Assembly (NCBI RefSeq): GCF_005405285.1
Contig: NZ_BJDT01000006.1
Span: 1-64,000 of the forward strand
Reading direction: 5' to 3'
Length of the DNA: 64,000 bases
Source: Weissella sagaensis
Lineage (GTDB): Bacteria > Bacillota > Bacilli > Lactobacillales > Lactobacillaceae
Part shown: positions 45,553-54,211 of the stretch, piece after piece
Layout: each line of letters begins with the position of its first letter
How positions within the stretch are numbered: the first letter of the stretch is position 1
Notes under the pieces: model-generated
What the model was told of the DNA's origin: nothing
The model's input: only the letters and a program-made list of their open reading frames with translations
Databases searched by the model: none
Position numbers and translations under genes: made by a program

Positions 45553-45765
45553 TTAAAACTCCGTTAGTTTAAAATTTGGGCTTTGTTGCTCGTAAGCAAG
45601 TGCCTTTTCTGATAGTTGTTCAATGTGTTCAACATTAAATTCAGTATTTTTTTCAACAGCCAAACGTGCTGAAGGCAAATCAACTGCATCTAAATAGATA
45701 GATTGTGTGTTTTCGCGCTCTGGGCTTTGAAATGAATTAGGTTGATAGTAAACTTTAAAAATCAT
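45553..45765 (-). CDS. rpoY: RNA polymerase epsilon subunit (RpoY/YkzG)
   Basis: A 70-residue small subunit of Firmicutes RNA polymerase. It starts MIFKVYYQPN and has the REN-TQSIYLDA strand and NVEHIEQLSEKALAYEQ, typical of the family. It always lies directly upstream of rnjA, as here. AAGGAG precedes the start on the reverse strand. Confidence 0.94.
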   Translation of the reverse strand: MIFKVYYQPNSFQSPERENTQSIYLDAVDLPSARLAVEKNTEFNVEHIEQLSEKALAYEQQSPNFKLTEF

Positions 45766-46072
45766 AGTAATAAAGTGCTCCTTATGTTTTATTCCGAATC
45801 TTCTTATAGAGTAAGTTTAGCAGAAAATCATGTTATCGGCTACTTAACTGTTAAGTTGATGGTTTATTATCTGGATATGGAATAGTACATATCCAGATGA
45901 GTTTGATAAGACAAATGGATAAGTAATATCATGATTAAGCTTAAATACTAGTGTGTTGAAATTATTTTGTTAAAATAATTACTGAATATTGGTCTGCTTA
46001 ATCGTTTTTTCGCCTGAATTCAGGTACACTAGATATAGTAAATTTTTACAATTTTAAATAGTGGAGGATGTT
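45766..46072. other. Divergent intergenic region with inverted repeats
   Basis: About 300 bases between rpoY and a forward membrane-protein gene. It holds CTTAACTGTTAAG at 45843-45855, a perfect 11-bp inverted repeat (ATCTGGATATG at 45869-45879 and its complement at 45888-45898), and a 12-bp perfect palindrome CCTGAATTCAGG at 46013-46024 just before TATAGT at 46034-46039. No small gene is apparent on the forward strand, and neither strand has a T tract to make the hairpin a terminator. Confidence 0.55.
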
Positions 46073-46555
46073 ATGTGGTTTCTGTGGCTAGTATTGATTA
46101 TTATATGTATTATGATTGCCCTAACTATTTACCGTCGCTATGGTCGCCGTTTGACAGAACGTCAAATCATTACTTCACAGCAAGTGGTTAACCATGCCCT
46201 CACTTATGCATTGAAAGATCTTAATGACGCACTTTATTTGGTGCCAGATAAACAAATATCTTCAACTTTGGTTGCAAATATTTGGGGACATGAAGTGATG
46301 GCATTTGAATTTGTATTACCAGTTTCTGATTTGCAAGAAGTGATTGTGGTACGACAAGCAGTTAATAATGCGCTAAGAGAGTATGCTGAAAAAAACAATC
46401 TAAAAAGTGCAGCAACTGACGAAATGGCCTTGTTAGTCACTGATGTTTGGTATGATGCCCGTGTACCGGAATTACATATTGATATTGCTCATATAACAAA
46501 TCAAGAAACAGCGGCCTATATTAGAGATTTAAGGAAATTAAATCAACCGGTATAG
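46073..46555 (+). CDS. Single-pass membrane protein of unknown function
   Basis: I do not recognise this 160-residue protein. A membrane helix fills residues 2-20 (WFLWLVLIIICIMIALTIY), followed by a basic patch RRYGRRL, which points to an inside C-terminus. The soluble part has alternating strands and helices and two Trp (NIWGHEV, DVWYDAR). GGAGG at 46063-46067 supports the ATG at 46073. It precedes def and may be expressed with it. A palindrome upstream (46013) could be its operator. Confidence 0.8.
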   Translation: MWFLWLVLIIICIMIALTIYRRYGRRLTERQIITSQQVVNHALTYALKDLNDALYLVPDKQISSTLVANIWGHEVMAFEFVLPVSDLQEVIVVRQAVNNALREYAEKNNLKSAATDEMALLVTDVWYDARVPELHIDIAHITNQETAAYIRDLRKLNQPV

Positions 46556-46599
46556 AGTTTGGTATACTAAATATAAATATAAAACAGGAGATTTTAAAG

Positions 46600-47187
46600 A
46601 TGTATTTGATGAATGAAATTGTGCGTGATGGTAATAAAGTATTGCGTGAACGAGCAACTAAAGTTGAGTTTCCTTTATCTGATGAAGTAAAAGAAGTATC
46701 AAAAAATATGATGGAATATTTAGTTGTTAGCCAAAATGAGGAAGAAAATGAAAAATATGGATTACGTCCAGGTGTCGGTTTGGCTGCGCCACAAGTTGGT
46801 GTATCACAACAGTTTTCATCTATCTTAATTCCCTCTGATGATGTAGAAGAATTGCAAGAAAAGCCTGAAAATGATGATGAATATTACTTTAAGGGGACCA
46901 TTTATAACCCAGTGATTACACGTCAGTCGGTAAAACAGGCTGCTTTATCTATGGGGGAAGGGTGCTTGTCTGTAGACAATGATTTGCCTGGTTATGTTAA
47001 TCGTGCTTATAAAATTACAGTTAAATTTCAAAATGAGCAAGGCGAACAACAAGAGTTGCGCTTATCAGGGTATCCAGCAATTGTCTTTCAACATGAAATT
47101 GATCACTTACATGGTTCTTTGTATTATGATCATATTAATAATAAAGATCCATGGCACCAAACAGACAATACACGTTATTTGGGGTAA
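46600..47187 (+). CDS. def: Peptide deformylase
   Basis: Removes the formyl group from new proteins. The three metal-site motifs are present: GVGLAAPQVG, EGCLSVD and QHEIDHLHG. The 195-residue length and the insert between the first two motifs mark it as a type II (Gram-positive) deformylase. AGGAG precedes the ATG by nine bases. The next gene begins within three bases of its stop. Confidence 0.97.
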   Translation: MYLMNEIVRDGNKVLRERATKVEFPLSDEVKEVSKNMMEYLVVSQNEEENEKYGLRPGVGLAAPQVGVSQQFSSILIPSDDVEELQEKPENDDEYYFKGTIYNPVITRQSVKQAALSMGEGCLSVDNDLPGYVNRAYKITVKFQNEQGEQQELRLSGYPAIVFQHEIDHLHGSLYYDHINNKDPWHQTDNTRYLG

Positions 47188-47190
47188 TGT

Positions 47191-47481
47191 ATGATGATAC
47201 AATCAGATAAAAATTTTGCCTATCCAATATTACCGGGATGGGACAAGACAGATATTATTGTGACTAGTAAATTTTATTCGGCAATTGCAAATGCATATGA
47301 AATCGGCATTGACCGTCAAGATTTATTAGAGTCGTATGCAGCGTTCAAAACTGTTGTACCAAGTAAGAGTGAAGAGAAACAAATTGGTCGAGAATTTGAA
47401 AAGGATTCGGGCTACAGTATCTACAAAACAATAAAATTTGCTCATCAAACAACTAGTCAGCGTATTAAAATGGAGAGCTAG
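47191..47481 (+). CDS. UPF0223 family protein (YktA-like)
   Basis: A 96-residue helical protein containing YPILPGWDKTDI and the YAAFKTVVPSKSEEKQI block of the UPF0223 family. No function is known. It is packed between def and the monophosphatase with gaps of three bases, so these genes form an operon. The start may be 47191 or the next ATG. Confidence 0.88.
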   Translation: MMIQSDKNFAYPILPGWDKTDIIVTSKFYSAIANAYEIGIDRQDLLESYAAFKTVVPSKSEEKQIGREFEKDSGYSIYKTIKFAHQTTSQRIKMES

Positions 47482-47484
47482 CAT

Positions 47485-48270
47485 ATGGATCAAATACAAT
47501 TACAGAAGTTAGATACGACAGTATTAAAATGGTTGGATCAGGTCCATCATTTAGTTGAGCAATGTGTACAGCAACGCATGCAAGTAGATACAAAATCTAG
47601 CCATCGAGATTTAGTGACGAATGTAGATCGCGAAGTTGAACAGTATTATGTTCAACATATTCGTAATTTTGATCCAGAAGCAAAAATTTTAGGTGAAGAA
47701 GGCTTTGGGGATGCCGTTAAGTCAATGAAAGGACGAATTTGGTTTGTTGATCCCATCGATGGCACCATGAATTTTGTTAAGCAACAAGCTGAATTTGCAA
47801 CAATGGTCGCTGTCTATGAAGATGGTGAACCAGTCATGGCTTGGATTATGGATGTGCAACAACATGATATTATCCATGGTGGTCCTGAGTATGGTGTTTT
47901 CCATAATGGTGAGAAGCTAGAACTATCTGTTGATATTGGTTTGGATGAGGGGCTAGTAATTTTGTCAGGAGCTCGTTTGTTGTATGAAGAACCAGGATTT
48001 CCTCAATTAGCCAAAGCAGCAATAGGTTATCGGGTTTATGGCTCAGCTGGTATTTCATATTTACATGTTTTAACAGGGAAAGCGGTTGCTTATTTGAGTC
48101 GGATGCGACCATGGGATTTTGCAGCAGGTGTCACTTTGGCGAAATCTTTGGGATTACGTGTCGGAACGATTGACGAACAACCTATGAATATGTTAGTATC
48201 AGGTTCAGTACTTGTAGCGACAGACAAAGCATACGCAGACATTATGGCACTTTTACAAAAAAAGAGTTAG
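47485..48270 (+). CDS. Inositol monophosphatase family protein
   Basis: A 261-residue Mg2+-dependent phosphatase of the IMPase fold. Metal ligands are in GEEGFG (about residue 73) and WFVDPIDGTMNFV (about 90), with the C-terminal WDFAAGVTLAKSLG completing the site. The substrate may be inositol phosphate, a nucleotide such as PAP, or a sugar phosphate; sequence does not decide. It precedes typA. Confidence 0.88.
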   Translation: MDQIQLQKLDTTVLKWLDQVHHLVEQCVQQRMQVDTKSSHRDLVTNVDREVEQYYVQHIRNFDPEAKILGEEGFGDAVKSMKGRIWFVDPIDGTMNFVKQQAEFATMVAVYEDGEPVMAWIMDVQQHDIIHGGPEYGVFHNGEKLELSVDIGLDEGLVILSGARLLYEEPGFPQLAKAAIGYRVYGSAGISYLHVLTGKAVAYLSRMRPWDFAAGVTLAKSLGLRVGTIDEQPMNMLVSGSVLVATDKAYADIMALLQKKS

Positions 48271-48276
48271 TGTTGT

Positions 48277-48285
48277 TGTTATAAT
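48277..48285 (+). promoter_or_regulatory. typA promoter (extended -10)
   Basis: TGTTATAAT is a perfect extended -10, lacking a recognisable -35 at 17 bases, 59 bases before the TTG start. The same nine bases occur in the pdh promoter at 54151. Confidence 0.5.
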
Positions 48286-48343
48286 TGATGTTTGTTACAC
48301 CGGTTAAGAAAAAAGTGACGTATTCGTCAAGGAGAAGAAAATT

Positions 48344-50188
48344 TTGGCAAAACGCGAAAATATCCGAAATATTGCAATTATTGCCCACGTCGATCATGGA
48401 AAGACAACGTTGGTTAATGAATTGTTGAAGCAATCTGATACGCTAGATTTGCGTACAGAATTAGGTGACCGAGCAATGGATACTAACGATCTTGAAAAAG
48501 AGCGTGGTATTACCATTCTATCAAAGAACACAGCTGTTAAAGTTGGTGATAAGCAAATCAATATCATGGACACGCCAGGACACGCGGACTTCGGTGGTGA
48601 AGTTGAGCGTATTATGGGTATGGTTGATGGTGTTTTGCTTGTTGTCGATGCCTTTGAAGGAACGATGCCTCAAACACGTTTCGTGTTGAAGAAGGCCTTT
48701 GAGCAAAACTTAACACCTATCGTGGTTGTTAACAAGGTTGACCGTCCTGGTGCACGTCCATCAGAAGTTGTTGATGAAGTTTTGGACTTGTTTATTGAAT
48801 TGGGTGCTGATGAAGAACAATTGGACTTCCCAGTTGTTTACGCTTCAGCTATGAATGGAACATCATCATATGACCCAGATGTTGATACACAAGAACACAC
48901 AATGACACCAATTTTTGAAACTGTCTTTAAGACTATTCCTGCGCCAGAAGATACATCAGCAGAGCCATTGCAATTCCAAGTATCACTTTTGGATTATAAT
49001 GATTTCGTTGGACGTATTGGAATTGGTCGTGTCTTCAATGGTACGATTAAAGTTGGTGACTCAGTTGCTGTTATGAAGGCAGATGGGTCAACCCCTAACT
49101 TCCGTGTTACAAAGTTGTTTGGTTACATTGGTTTGGATCGTATCGAAATTGATGAAGCACAAGCTGGTGATTTGATTGCTATTTCAGGAATGGACGATAT
49201 TTCAGTTGGAGAAACTGTTGTAGATCCTGCACACCCTGAAGCTTTGCCATTACTTCACATTGACGAACCTACATTGCAAATGACTTTCCGTACAAATGAT
49301 TCACCATTTGCTGGGCGTGAAGGTAAATTTGTTACAGCTCGTCAAATTGAAGACCGTTTGACTCGTGAATTGCATACTGATGTTTCATTACGTGTTGCAG
49401 AGACTGATGAAGCGGGAGCATGGTTAGTTTCTGGTCGTGGTGAATTGCACTTGTCAATTTTGATTGAAAACTTACGTCGTGAAGGTTTTGAATTACAAGT
49501 TTCACGTCCACAAGTTATTATCAAGGACATTGATGGCGTACAATCAGAGCCATTTGAAGCTGTGCAAGTTGATACTCCTGACGAGTACTCAGGTTCTGTT
49601 ATTGAGTCATTGAACCAACGTAAGGGTGAAATGCGTAATATGGAACCAACTGGTACTGGAACAACTCGTATGGACTTCCTAGTACCATCACGTGGTTTGA
49701 TTGGTTACTCAACTGAATTTATGTCATTGACTCGTGGATATGGTATTTATAACCACACATTTGAGTCATATGGACCAATTGTTAAGAACTGGAATCCTGG
49801 TCGTCGTAACGGAACGCTTGTTTCAATCAACCAAGGTCAATCAACGACATATGCTATCATGGGTGTTGAAGATCGTGGAACGATGTTCATCCATCCTGGT
49901 GACGATATTTATGAAGGTATGGTTGTTGGTATGAATAGTCGTGATAATGACATTTCTGTCAATGTTACAAAGGCTAAGAACCAAACTAACGTGCGTTCAT
50001 CAAATAAGGATCAAACTGCTTCTATCAAGACGCCACGTGATATGACGCTTGAAGAATCATTGGAATTCTTGGATGATGATGAATACGCCGAAGTAACACC
50101 AGAAAACGTTCGTATCCGTAAGCAAATTTTGGTTACAAGTGAACGTGAAAAGGCTGCTAAGCGTCGTAAGATGTCACAACAAGGCTAA
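48344..50188 (+). CDS. typA: Ribosome-associated GTPase TypA/BipA
   Basis: A translational GTPase acting in ribosome assembly and stress or cold response. G1 is [10 protein letters not shown]2 RGITI, G3 DTPGHADFGGE and G4 NKVDRPGA. EF-G-like domains and the BipA-specific C-terminal domain complete 614 residues. The start is TTG at 48344, with AAGGAG nine bases upstream, giving the normal N-terminus AKRENIRNIAI. Codon choice looks optimised, suggesting high expression. Confidence 0.97.
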   Translation: MAKRENIRNIAIIAHVDHGKTTLVNELLKQSDTLDLRTELGDRAMDTNDLEKERGITILSKNTAVKVGDKQINIMDTPGHADFGGEVERIMGMVDGVLLVVDAFEGTMPQTRFVLKKAFEQNLTPIVVVNKVDRPGARPSEVVDEVLDLFIELGADEEQLDFPVVYASAMNGTSSYDPDVDTQEHTMTPIFETVFKTIPAPEDTSAEPLQFQVSLLDYNDFVGRIGIGRVFNGTIKVGDSVAVMKADGSTPNFRVTKLFGYIGLDRIEIDEAQAGDLIAISGMDDISVGETVVDPAHPEALPLLHIDEPTLQMTFRTNDSPFAGREGKFVTARQIEDRLTRELHTDVSLRVAETDEAGAWLVSGRGELHLSILIENLRREGFELQVSRPQVIIKDIDGVQSEPFEAVQVDTPDEYSGSVIESLNQRKGEMRNMEPTGTGTTRMDFLVPSRGLIGYSTEFMSLTRGYGIYNHTFESYGPIVKNWNPGRRNGTLVSINQGQSTTYAIMGVEDRGTMFIHPGDDIYEGMVVGMNSRDNDISVNVTKAKNQTNVRSSNKDQTASIKTPRDMTLEESLEFLDDDEYAEVTPENVRIRKQILVTSEREKAAKRRKMSQQG

Positions 50189-50203
50189 TTCAAAATAAAA
50201 GTT

Positions 50204-50245
50204 AAAAAGTTGTTGCCCATGTTAATTATGGACAGCAACTTTTTT
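50204..50245 (+). terminator. Terminator after typA
   Basis: AAAAAGTTGTTG pairs with CAGCAACTTTTT with one G-T pair, followed by T residues. Confidence 0.82.
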
Positions 50246-50350
50246 CTTTATTGTTATGACGAAAATATGATATCCGTTAATGCATTATTAGCTATGGGAG
50301 TAGATGTGATAAAATAGAAAAAGCTATTTATAAAAGAGGAGCTTATTGAT

Positions 50351-51568
50351 ATGGAAGCAAAAAAAGAACAGGTGCCTAAAAATGGGGTAAATAAAATTAA
50401 CCTGATCAACCGAATAAAAAATAGGTTTCGTTATTTAGATTTGTGGTTGCTCATTCCTATTATCGCCATCATGATTTTTGGTGATGCTATGGTATACACA
50501 GCAAGTACTAATATGGCTACCGGATCAGCTAGCAGCTTTTTAAAAAAACAGGCATTGTTTGGTGTTTTAAGTTTAACCACAATATTGATTATTTTTATTT
50601 TTAAAATTAAATGGGAATCAAAATTTATTAATCGTTCAGTTTTAGCTGTAAATATTGGTATTTTGATAACAATGGGCATTACGTTACTAGTAGGGCCAGT
50701 GACGTCCGGCGCGAAAGGCTGGATTTATATTGGATCTTTTGGAATCCAACCTGTTGAATATTTTAAAATTAGTATGATTTTGTACATTGCCCATCGCTTC
50801 GCTAGGAAAATACCTAAAACTAAGGCATGGTTTCCGAATATCCGATTATGGGATGTTATGATTCCACTTACAGGAATAGGCTTAACAATATTAATGCCTG
50901 ATATGGGAGGGGCGATTATTTTAATTCTGATATTGGCGATTGTTATGACAATGGCTGGTGTTAGAAAAAGAGCATTGTTAACCTTTTTAGCAGTAGTAGT
51001 TTGTCTATATATAGCAATTCCATTTTTATTACCAGTTTTGGGCAGACTGCCATTTTTCCAGTATCAACTAGCCAGATTTGATGCATATGTTAATCCTTGG
51101 TTAGCTGGTGATGCAGGACATCAATTAATTAATTCTTACTATGCTATTAGTAATGGTGGGTTGTTTGGCCGTGGCTTAGGCAATAGTATTCAAAAGACAG
51201 GTTATTTGCCAGAACCTAATACCGATTTCATTATGGCCATTGTAGGTGAAGAATTAGGTGCAATTACTATCTGGCTTGTTTTGATTGTATTTGCGGTGAT
51301 TATATGGCGTTTGATCGTGATGGGAATTCGTGCGCGTCACATGAATCAACGACTTGTTTTATATGGTATTGCAACTTATATTGTGGTTCAAATTTTAATT
51401 AATTTAGGTGGTGTCGTAGGTGCCTTACCAATTACCGGTGTGACTTTCCCGATGATTTCATATGGTGGTTCTTCGCTACTGTCATGGGGAATAACTTTTG
51501 GTGTTGCACTAAATATAATTGGTCAAATTAAATCAGAAGCAATGAATTATCCAGTTAGAAAGGAATAA
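50351..51568 (+). CDS. ftsW: FtsW/RodA/SpoVE (SEDS) peptidoglycan polymerase
   Basis: Polymerises lipid II at the septum with a partner penicillin-binding protein. Ten or so membrane segments, with the SEDS blocks GAKGWIYIGSFGIQPVEYFK, LMPDMGGA and the C-terminal PITGVTFPMISYGGSSLLSWG. 405 residues. Placement between typA and ylbG matches ftsW in related bacteria and is my reason for preferring FtsW over RodA. Confidence 0.88.
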   Translation: MEAKKEQVPKNGVNKINLINRIKNRFRYLDLWLLIPIIAIMIFGDAMVYTASTNMATGSASSFLKKQALFGVLSLTTILIIFIFKIKWESKFINRSVLAVNIGILITMGITLLVGPVTSGAKGWIYIGSFGIQPVEYFKISMILYIAHRFARKIPKTKAWFPNIRLWDVMIPLTGIGLTILMPDMGGAIILILILAIVMTMAGVRKRALLTFLAVVVCLYIAIPFLLPVLGRLPFFQYQLARFDAYVNPWLAGDAGHQLINSYYAISNGGLFGRGLGNSIQKTGYLPEPNTDFIMAIVGEELGAITIWLVLIVFAVIIWRLIVMGIRARHMNQRLVLYGIATYIVVQILINLGGVVGALPITGVTFPMISYGGSSLLSWGITFGVALNIIGQIKSEAMNYPVRKE

Positions 51569-51571
51569 CTA

Positions 51572-51883
51572 ATGGCATTTATGATGCAAGCAAGGCGCAG
51601 CGTGATTGTTTATTTAAAAAATGTACGTCAAGCTCGTCAATTACGCCGTTTTGGTGTAGTTAATTATATTTCAGAAAAAATGAAATACGCAGTAATCTAT
51701 ATGGATGAAGAAGATATTGAAACTAAAACAAAGTTGATTGAAAGATTGGGATTTGTAGATTCAGTTAGTATTTCTCATTGGCCAGAAGTTGATACAACGG
51801 TAGGTAGTGAGGAAGATTCATTTGAATTAACCGTTGATCCGAATGAATTAGCAGATGAGCCAATAGACGAAGAGGAATTGTAA
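51572..51883 (+). CDS. ylbG: YlbG family protein (DUF2129)
   Basis: A 103-residue cytosolic protein. It contains RSVIVYLKNVRQARQLRRFG and the VIYMDEEDIE strand of the family. An acidic C-terminal tail of about 20 residues is present. Function unknown, but it sits in the conserved ylbG-rsmD-coaD-ylbL string. Its stop overlaps the rsmD start by one base. Confidence 0.9.
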   Translation: MAFMMQARRSVIVYLKNVRQARQLRRFGVVNYISEKMKYAVIYMDEEDIETKTKLIERLGFVDSVSISHWPEVDTTVGSEEDSFELTVDPNELADEPIDEEEL

Positions 51884-52437
51884 TGCGAATTGTAAGTGGT
51901 GATTTTGGTGGTCGTTCATTGAAGGCTGTGCCTGGCAATGCGACACGACCAACAACTGATAAAGTAAAAGAAGCCTTGTTTAATATAATTGGGCCTTATT
52001 TTGATGGTGGTCGTTCACTAGATTTATATGCTGGATCTGGTGGGTTAAGTATTGAAGGTGTCTCACGTGGTATTTCAGAAGCTGTACTTGTTGATCGTCA
52101 ATATGCAGCCATCAAAACAATTAAAGAAAATATAGCAGTTACAAAACATGCAGAACAATTTAAAGTCATTAAAAGCACAGCTGAGACAGCAATTCAACGA
52201 TTAAAAGGTGGCTTACCATTTGATGTCTTGTACTTTGATCCGCCATATGCTAAACAAACCATTGTAAAGGATTTGGAAGAGCTACAAGCAGCCAAGTTGA
52301 TTAATGATGATGCGTTAGTAATAGCAGAAACAGACCAATTTGCTGATTTACCAGAAGTTTTGCCAGGATTTGAATTAATTAAGCAAAAAGATTATGGTAT
52401 TACAGTTATTACGATATATCGTTATACAAAGGAGTAA
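51883..52437 (+). CDS. rsmD: 16S rRNA (guanine-966-N2)-methyltransferase RsmD
   Basis: Methylates G966 of 16S rRNA using S-adenosylmethionine. Motif I is LDLYAGSGGLSIEG and motif IV is YFDPPYAK, the N2-guanine catalytic motif. It starts RIVSGDFGGRSLKAVPG as usual. 184 residues. coaD starts four bases after its stop, with its ribosome site inside rsmD. Confidence 0.95.
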   Translation: MRIVSGDFGGRSLKAVPGNATRPTTDKVKEALFNIIGPYFDGGRSLDLYAGSGGLSIEGVSRGISEAVLVDRQYAAIKTIKENIAVTKHAEQFKVIKSTAETAIQRLKGGLPFDVLYFDPPYAKQTIVKDLEELQAAKLINDDALVIAETDQFADLPEVLPGFELIKQKDYGITVITIYRYTKE

Positions 52438-52441
52438 GGCG

Positions 52442-52918
52442 ATGGTTAAAGCATTATTTCCAGGAAGTTTTGATCCATTAACAAATGGACATTTAGACAT
52501 TGTGAAGCGAGCTTCACAATTGTTTGATGAAGTTATTATTGGTGTTGGCACGAATTTGAGTAAAAATTATTTATTCGATGCTGATGAAAAAATCAGTTTA
52601 ATTAAGGAAGCAACGAAGGATGTCTCTAATACTAGTGTTGTAAAAATGCATGGTTTAACGGTGTCTTTTATGCAAAATGTTGGTGCTGATGTTTTAGTAC
52701 GTGGCTTACGGAATGAAAAGGATTACTTGTATGAACGTGATATCATGCAAATGAATATGGATTTGGCATCAGTTGAAACAATCTTTTTATTAGCAAAGCC
52801 TGAACACCAATTTATCTCGAGTTCATTGTTAAAAGAAATTGCTAGCACTGGTACTGATATTTCTGCTTATGTTCCACATGCTGTGAAAAGTGCTTTCGAT
52901 AAAAAATTAGGTAAATAA
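52442..52918 (+). CDS. coaD: Phosphopantetheine adenylyltransferase
   Basis: Makes dephospho-CoA from phosphopantetheine and ATP. The nucleotidyltransferase signature FPGSFDPLTNGHLDIV opens the protein, RGLRNEKDYLYE binds substrate, and the FISSSLLKEIA motif completes the site. 158 residues. AAGGAG at 52427-52432 supports this start. It is followed two bases later by the sepM-like protease gene. Confidence 0.96.
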   Translation: MVKALFPGSFDPLTNGHLDIVKRASQLFDEVIIGVGTNLSKNYLFDADEKISLIKEATKDVSNTSVVKMHGLTVSFMQNVGADVLVRGLRNEKDYLYERDIMQMNMDLASVETIFLLAKPEHQFISSSLLKEIASTGTDISAYVPHAVKSAFDKKLGK

Positions 52919-52920
52919 TT

Positions 52921-53964
52921 ATGGCAAAAACAAAAAAACGTTTAAAGATAATTGGCATCGTTAGTCTTGTCATCATTCTAATTGGCTTATTTGTGCCATT
53001 ACCATTGTATTCGGAAACACCAGGTGAGGCTGATGATTTGAAGTCGTACATTAAAGTTGATGGTAAAAAGCCGAAAGTTGACGGTCAATACATGATTACA
53101 GCAGTTTATTTATCGCAAGTTAATGGTATTGGCGCAATTATTGCAGCGTTAAATCCAACGGCATCGTTGATGACAAGTCGTGAAGCAAATGGTGGTTCCA
53201 GTGCTACGGAAAGTAAAGAAATTAATCGGATTTATATGAATTCGGCGGTTAATGAAGCTAAAGTCAATGCCTATAAGGCAGCCAAAGTACCTTATAAACG
53301 AACATTTAACGGTATTTATGTTATGTCAGTACAAGATACTTCAAATTTCAAAAAATATCTAAAGGTTGGCGATACAGTTACTGCTGTTGATCAAAAAAAA
53401 TTTAATTCTGCACAAGGGTTTCAAAAGTATATTCGTGCTCGTAAAGTAGGCACGAAATTAACGATTACATATAAACATAAGAAGCAAGTTAAACAAGCGA
53501 CAGGTAAGTCAGTTGCGCTTGAAGGTACTAAAAACTTACCAGGTATGGGAATCGGCTTAACGGATTCAGTTGCGGTCTCATCACCACGTAAAATTAGTGC
53601 AGACATGGGAGAAATTGGGGGCCCATCTGGTGGTTTGATGTTCTCATTAGAAATGTATGATAGCTTGGCAAATGAGAATTTGGCAAATGGGCGTAAAATA
53701 GCGGGTACCGGAACAATTGATAAAGCAGGTCATGTTGGTGAAATCGGCGGGATTGATAAGAAGGTTATTGTTGCACATGAAGCTGGTGCTAAAATTTTCT
53801 TCGCACCGTATATTAAACCAACAAAACAAAACTTGAAATATGAGATTGACGGTCAGACTAATTATCAACAGGCTGTTAAAACAGCCAAGAAGTATGCCCC
53901 TAATATGAAAATTGTGCCAGTTAAAACATTTAATGATGCATTGACATACCTACGTGATAAGTAA
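52921..53964 (+). CDS. sepM: SepM/YlbL-like membrane protease (PDZ-Lon)
   Basis: A 347-residue surface-facing protease. One N-terminal membrane helix (about 8-27) is followed by an extracellular part with a PDZ domain (about 120-200) and a Lon-type S16 protease domain. The catalytic Ser is in EIGGPSGGLMFSLEM and the Lys in GEIGGIDKKVIVA. In streptococci SepM trims a competence peptide and in Bacillus YlbL is a checkpoint protease; the substrate here is unknown. Confidence 0.9.
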   Translation: MAKTKKRLKIIGIVSLVIILIGLFVPLPLYSETPGEADDLKSYIKVDGKKPKVDGQYMITAVYLSQVNGIGAIIAALNPTASLMTSREANGGSSATESKEINRIYMNSAVNEAKVNAYKAAKVPYKRTFNGIYVMSVQDTSNFKKYLKVGDTVTAVDQKKFNSAQGFQKYIRARKVGTKLTITYKHKKQVKQATGKSVALEGTKNLPGMGIGLTDSVAVSSPRKISADMGEIGGPSGGLMFSLEMYDSLANENLANGRKIAGTGTIDKAGHVGEIGGIDKKVIVAHEAGAKIFFAPYIKPTKQNLKYEIDGQTNYQQAVKTAKKYAPNMKIVPVKTFNDALTYLRDK

Positions 53965-54000
53965 AAAATAGTTTCATATGCGCAACATAAAAAAATAAAT

Positions 54001-54050
54001 AAAAAAGACGATACAAAAAAACAAAAATATGTTTTTGTATCGTCTTTTTT
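54001..54050 (+). terminator. Terminator after sepM
   Basis: AAAAAAGACGATACAAAAA and its exact complement at 54032-54050 form a 19-bp perfect stem, with the T run built into the 3' arm. Confidence 0.92.
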
Positions 54051-54150
54051 ATTTTAAAATATTTAATTCACTAAATTAAGGGATAATAAAGTGACATTAA
54101 ATGTATAGTAATTTATGTTTTAACGCTTTTTTTCCTTGTTTAAATATAAG

Positions 54151-54191
54151 TGTTATAATTATCGTAAAGAAAGCATGTAAGCGCTTTCTTT
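54151..54191 (+). promoter_or_regulatory. pdh operon promoter, cre site and leader hairpin
   Basis: TGTTATAAT at 54151-54159 is a perfect extended -10 with no good -35. TGTAAGCGCTTTCT at 54176-54189 fits the cre consensus at all but the final base. AAAGAAAGC (54166-54174) and GCTTTCTTT (54183-54191) form a perfect 9-bp hairpin overlapping the cre site and starting close to the expected first transcribed base. CcpA binding here would block early elongation or initiation. Confidence 0.7.
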
Positions 54192-54211
54192 TGAAAAGGG
54201 GGGGAACAATC

